A program made the position numbers and the translations under genes. This document shows, piece by piece, positions 61,643 through 64,000 of a stretch of 64,000 nt of DNA (its first letter is position 1; every line of letters starts with the position of its first letter). Origin of the DNA: Trichoplax adhaerens. Lineage: Eukaryota > Placozoa > Uniplacotomia > Trichoplacea > Trichoplacidae. The notes beneath the pieces were generated by a model. It did no database searches. It worked only from the letters and a program-made list of their open reading frames with translations, and was not told where the DNA came from. Where the stretch lies: the NCBI RefSeq assembly GCF_000150275.1, contig NW_002060958.1, positions 1,393,310 through 1,457,309 of the forward strand. Reading direction: 5' to 3'.

Positions 61643-64000
61643 CTATTTTTTTTTTTTCTTTTTACTGTCTTTGCTTGGTACTGGTTCGCCCTTAGCTATA
61701 GCTAGATGCTTCTTTAATTCAAGAAGTTTCTGCACTTCCGATTGAATTACAAATTTTTCAGCTTTATCTGCCTTTAATTGTCGAACAAGATCACCCTAAA
61801 GTAACAATTACAGTTTATCGTCATTCGATATACCGTACCATTCCTTTTACTTTTTAATCATCCTATTTAGCATCAATGTCATTCCAGTAGACCACTGCTG
61901 ACTAAACAATTTACGGTACCTGTTTTGAAACTTGCTCTTCTAATTCTTTGACATCGTTTGCGACCGGGGTTGTTTCAGTCTTCTTCTTTATCATACCAAA
62001 TCATTGATGATAATGTAAGCGATAGTTAAACTACTATATATGACGAACATAAATTTAATAAAGTAGTGAAAACAGTCCACAAAATTTACCGCAGTCGCAT
62101 TTGTTCTACCACCGTATTTCGTTTTAAATTCTTCCGTTTTACTGGGTTCAATTTTTTCAAATAAGTGCTTCGGCTATCAATACAAGCAAAGATCATGTTA
62201 ACTAAATTAACGATATCTGTTGAATTGACGGTTACACTGCTATCTAGTGATCAGATAATAAAACATACCTTGCCAATCCTGTGGCCAGCAGGTAATAGAC
62301 ATACAAATTTGTCAGTGATCACCGAATAATCATCTACTAGCTGCGTACACAAATGTTAGCAATGTTAATTTATGCCATGTTGATAATTAAAACTCATATT
62401 TGGGCGATAGAATAGCTTGACAAAAAGTATAGCGATATTAACTTTACCTTTGCTTGAGACAAAATTTCTTTACTGGTAGTTGGCATGTAGGGCTGCAAGA
62501 GTATCGATAACAGGCACGTAATATTAGCACAGACTCCAACAACGGTTCCTGCTCGCTTCCTGCAAAGTAACAGTACCAATACGAATTACTATTCTACCGA
62601 GCTAAATAAGTTTCTCTATCAATATTTGCATGCAATTAGTTTACATATGCATAGAAAAAAATATATGATTTTGCTAAATCAAAAGAACGAAACTTTCGCA
62701 TTACTTGTCTGCTTCCGATTGCTTAACAAGTTTCCACGGAGTATGGGATTGCATATATTGGTTTCCCAATCGAGAAACGCTTAAAATATTTCTTATTCCA
62801 TCGCGTATTCTACATTTACAAACAATCAGCATTTTTCCCAACCATAAATAATTTAAAACTGCTGCAATACGTCAAAACCCTTGGAGGGAACATAAACTAT
62901 AACCAGTCGTAACTCATCCTACCTAGTTCTTTCCAAATTGTTATTATATGTACGAATTTCACGAGTGATTTGAGCAAGTAAAACCTTATCTTCTTCAATT
63001 AAATCCATTTCTGGAATTTCGCCGTTAAAAAAGTTGGACACAAACAACATAGCACTATAATAAGATATAAAGCATGAAATTATTATACGATTAGTAGCTT
63101 AGAATTAATGTTTACTTATTATCAATAGAATAAATACATTGTAACTTTTAGTATTTCGTACCGATTAACAAAATTGCCAAGATTAGCCAACAATTCTGAA
63201 TTATTTTTAGCTTCTAAATCAGACCAACTGAATGAGCTATCCTATTTAAAATTATAATCATTGCATATACAATTAGCAATTGACTAATCCCTTATATCAA
63301 TAATTTATTCAACTCTACCTGAGTTTCCGGTCTAACGTAAAGTAAGTAAAATCTCCAAATGTCAACAGGAATGCCAGTCGCTTTCGCATCATTTCCAAAA
63401 ACACCAATGCCGCGGCTTTTCGAAAACTTTCCATCTTCATAATTGAGGTATTCTAATCGAATAATTAAGATGAATTTAAAAATAAAATACTTTACTGTCC
63501 ATTAAGAAATCGGCAAGAAAGTCTACGTCAACGGTTTATTCTACGTAATTTAATAAAGTATTGTAGTTACCAGTAGCACTGAGTTTATTGACTACAGTGT
63601 AATTATCATCTGCAGCTAAAAGACAAGCTGGAAAGATGATGCTATGAAATGGTACATTATCTTTAGCCATAAAATTGTACATTTCCACCTGAAAAAGCAT
63701 AGAATATAAGCACAATTAAAATAACTTATTGACTGTAACATATACAAAGATGGCATGGCATGATTATGTCATGATTTGAACTTAAATTTACATTTTGAGG
63801 GTTTTTCCACCATTTCTCCCATTGGTCCGTATACGCCGCAGTGATGGAGATATAGCTATAAATATAAAAAATTTTGAATAGTTTAACAATAGCGCAAATG
63901 TGATAGTACTTGCAATTGTCGCTAGGGATCCCGCAGCGGCTATGAGAAGTTTGTATAGCAGGATATACTAACCCTATAGGAGCATCATACCAAACGTAAA
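61643..64000 (-). CDS. MARS1: Methionyl-tRNA synthetase, cytosolic (3' part; 5' end outside the window)
   Basis: Class I synthetase that charges initiator and elongator tRNA-Met in the cytosol. Thirteen consecutive exons are visible on the minus strand: 63973-64000+, 63792-63855, 63571-63688, 63319-63452, 63162-63241, 62923-63054, 62705-62809, 62448-62559, 62269-62340, 62090-62173, 61920-~61985, 61643-61795; all are phase-consistent. (Twelve intervals are listed; earlier exons lie right of the window.) The fragment starts in YVWYDAPIG of the catalytic domain and continues through [12 protein letters not shown] and [11 protein letters not shown]. The tRNA-charging signature appears as KFSKSRG, followed by [17 protein letters not shown]. 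The anticodon-binding region includes [13 protein letters not shown] and LQPYMPT. A C-terminal WHEP domain ([15 protein letters not shown]...LLELKKHLA) is typical of the animal enzyme and used for tRNA or complex binding. It ends in a lysine run before TAG. No lesions seen. Confidence 0.95.

Noticed and set aside
1-64000. tRNA genes, rRNA genes or CRISPR arrays
   Set aside because: No cloverleaf with intact A and B boxes, no rRNA-like stretch and no regular repeat-spacer array was recognised by eye. A covariance-model scan would be needed to exclude tRNAs.

Overview
The window looks like nuclear DNA from an early-branching animal with a fairly compact genome. It is AT-rich, its coding sequence is broken by many short introns with GT..AG borders (often 70-400 bp), and it combines animal-type extracellular modules (MAM, kringle, SRCR, LRRNT) with an animal-type methionyl-tRNA synthetase. 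A placozoan (Trichoplax/Hoilungia type) fits best. That is inference from gene structure and domain style, not from a database match.

Layout: 1-621, the last three exons of an unrecognised + strand gene. 3364-8114 (-), a complete 10-exon cytosolic glycerol-3-phosphate dehydrogenase (GPD1 type) whose exons join in frame to 351 codons plus stop. 8150-8895, a GC-richer island and a small inverted-repeat (MITE-like) element just upstream of it. 12226-13915 (-), a 3-exon orphan type II membrane protein. 13.9-21 kb, mostly repeats: a TACTGTAC-rich array, poly-C runs, a tandem duplication and a possible solo LTR. 21077-21817 (+), a decayed copy of a secreted fibrinogen-like gene. 24-38.4 kb (-), a cluster of one orphan gene family: an intact 1290-codon gene with three copies of a ~350-residue domain, an intact 473-codon single-domain gene, a pseudogene and a deletion-truncated relic, with a Helitron helicase fragment between them. 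41933-42806 (-), the intact 2-exon fibrinogen-like secreted gene, with a second decayed copy at ~49.8-50.06 kb. 43.9-50 kb, segmental duplications, a 51-bp N gap and an orphan MAM-exon copy. 51387-58340 (+), a 17-exon gene whose exons join in frame to 892 codons: signal peptide, LRRNT and LRRCT-like module, MAM, kringle, two SRCR-like modules, MAM, hydrophobic GPI-type tail. A second in-frame terminal exon lies at 60301-60494. 61643-64000 (-), the 3' two-fifths or so of a cytosolic methionyl-tRNA synthetase (MARS1 type) with a C-terminal WHEP domain, running off the right edge.

GPD1 and MARS1 are housekeeping genes. The rest is accessory: secreted or cell-surface mosaic proteins and a locally expanding orphan family, with duplication, deletion and pseudogene formation visible in place. 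All exon borders were read by eye from splice signals, frame and similarity; none is backed by transcript data.
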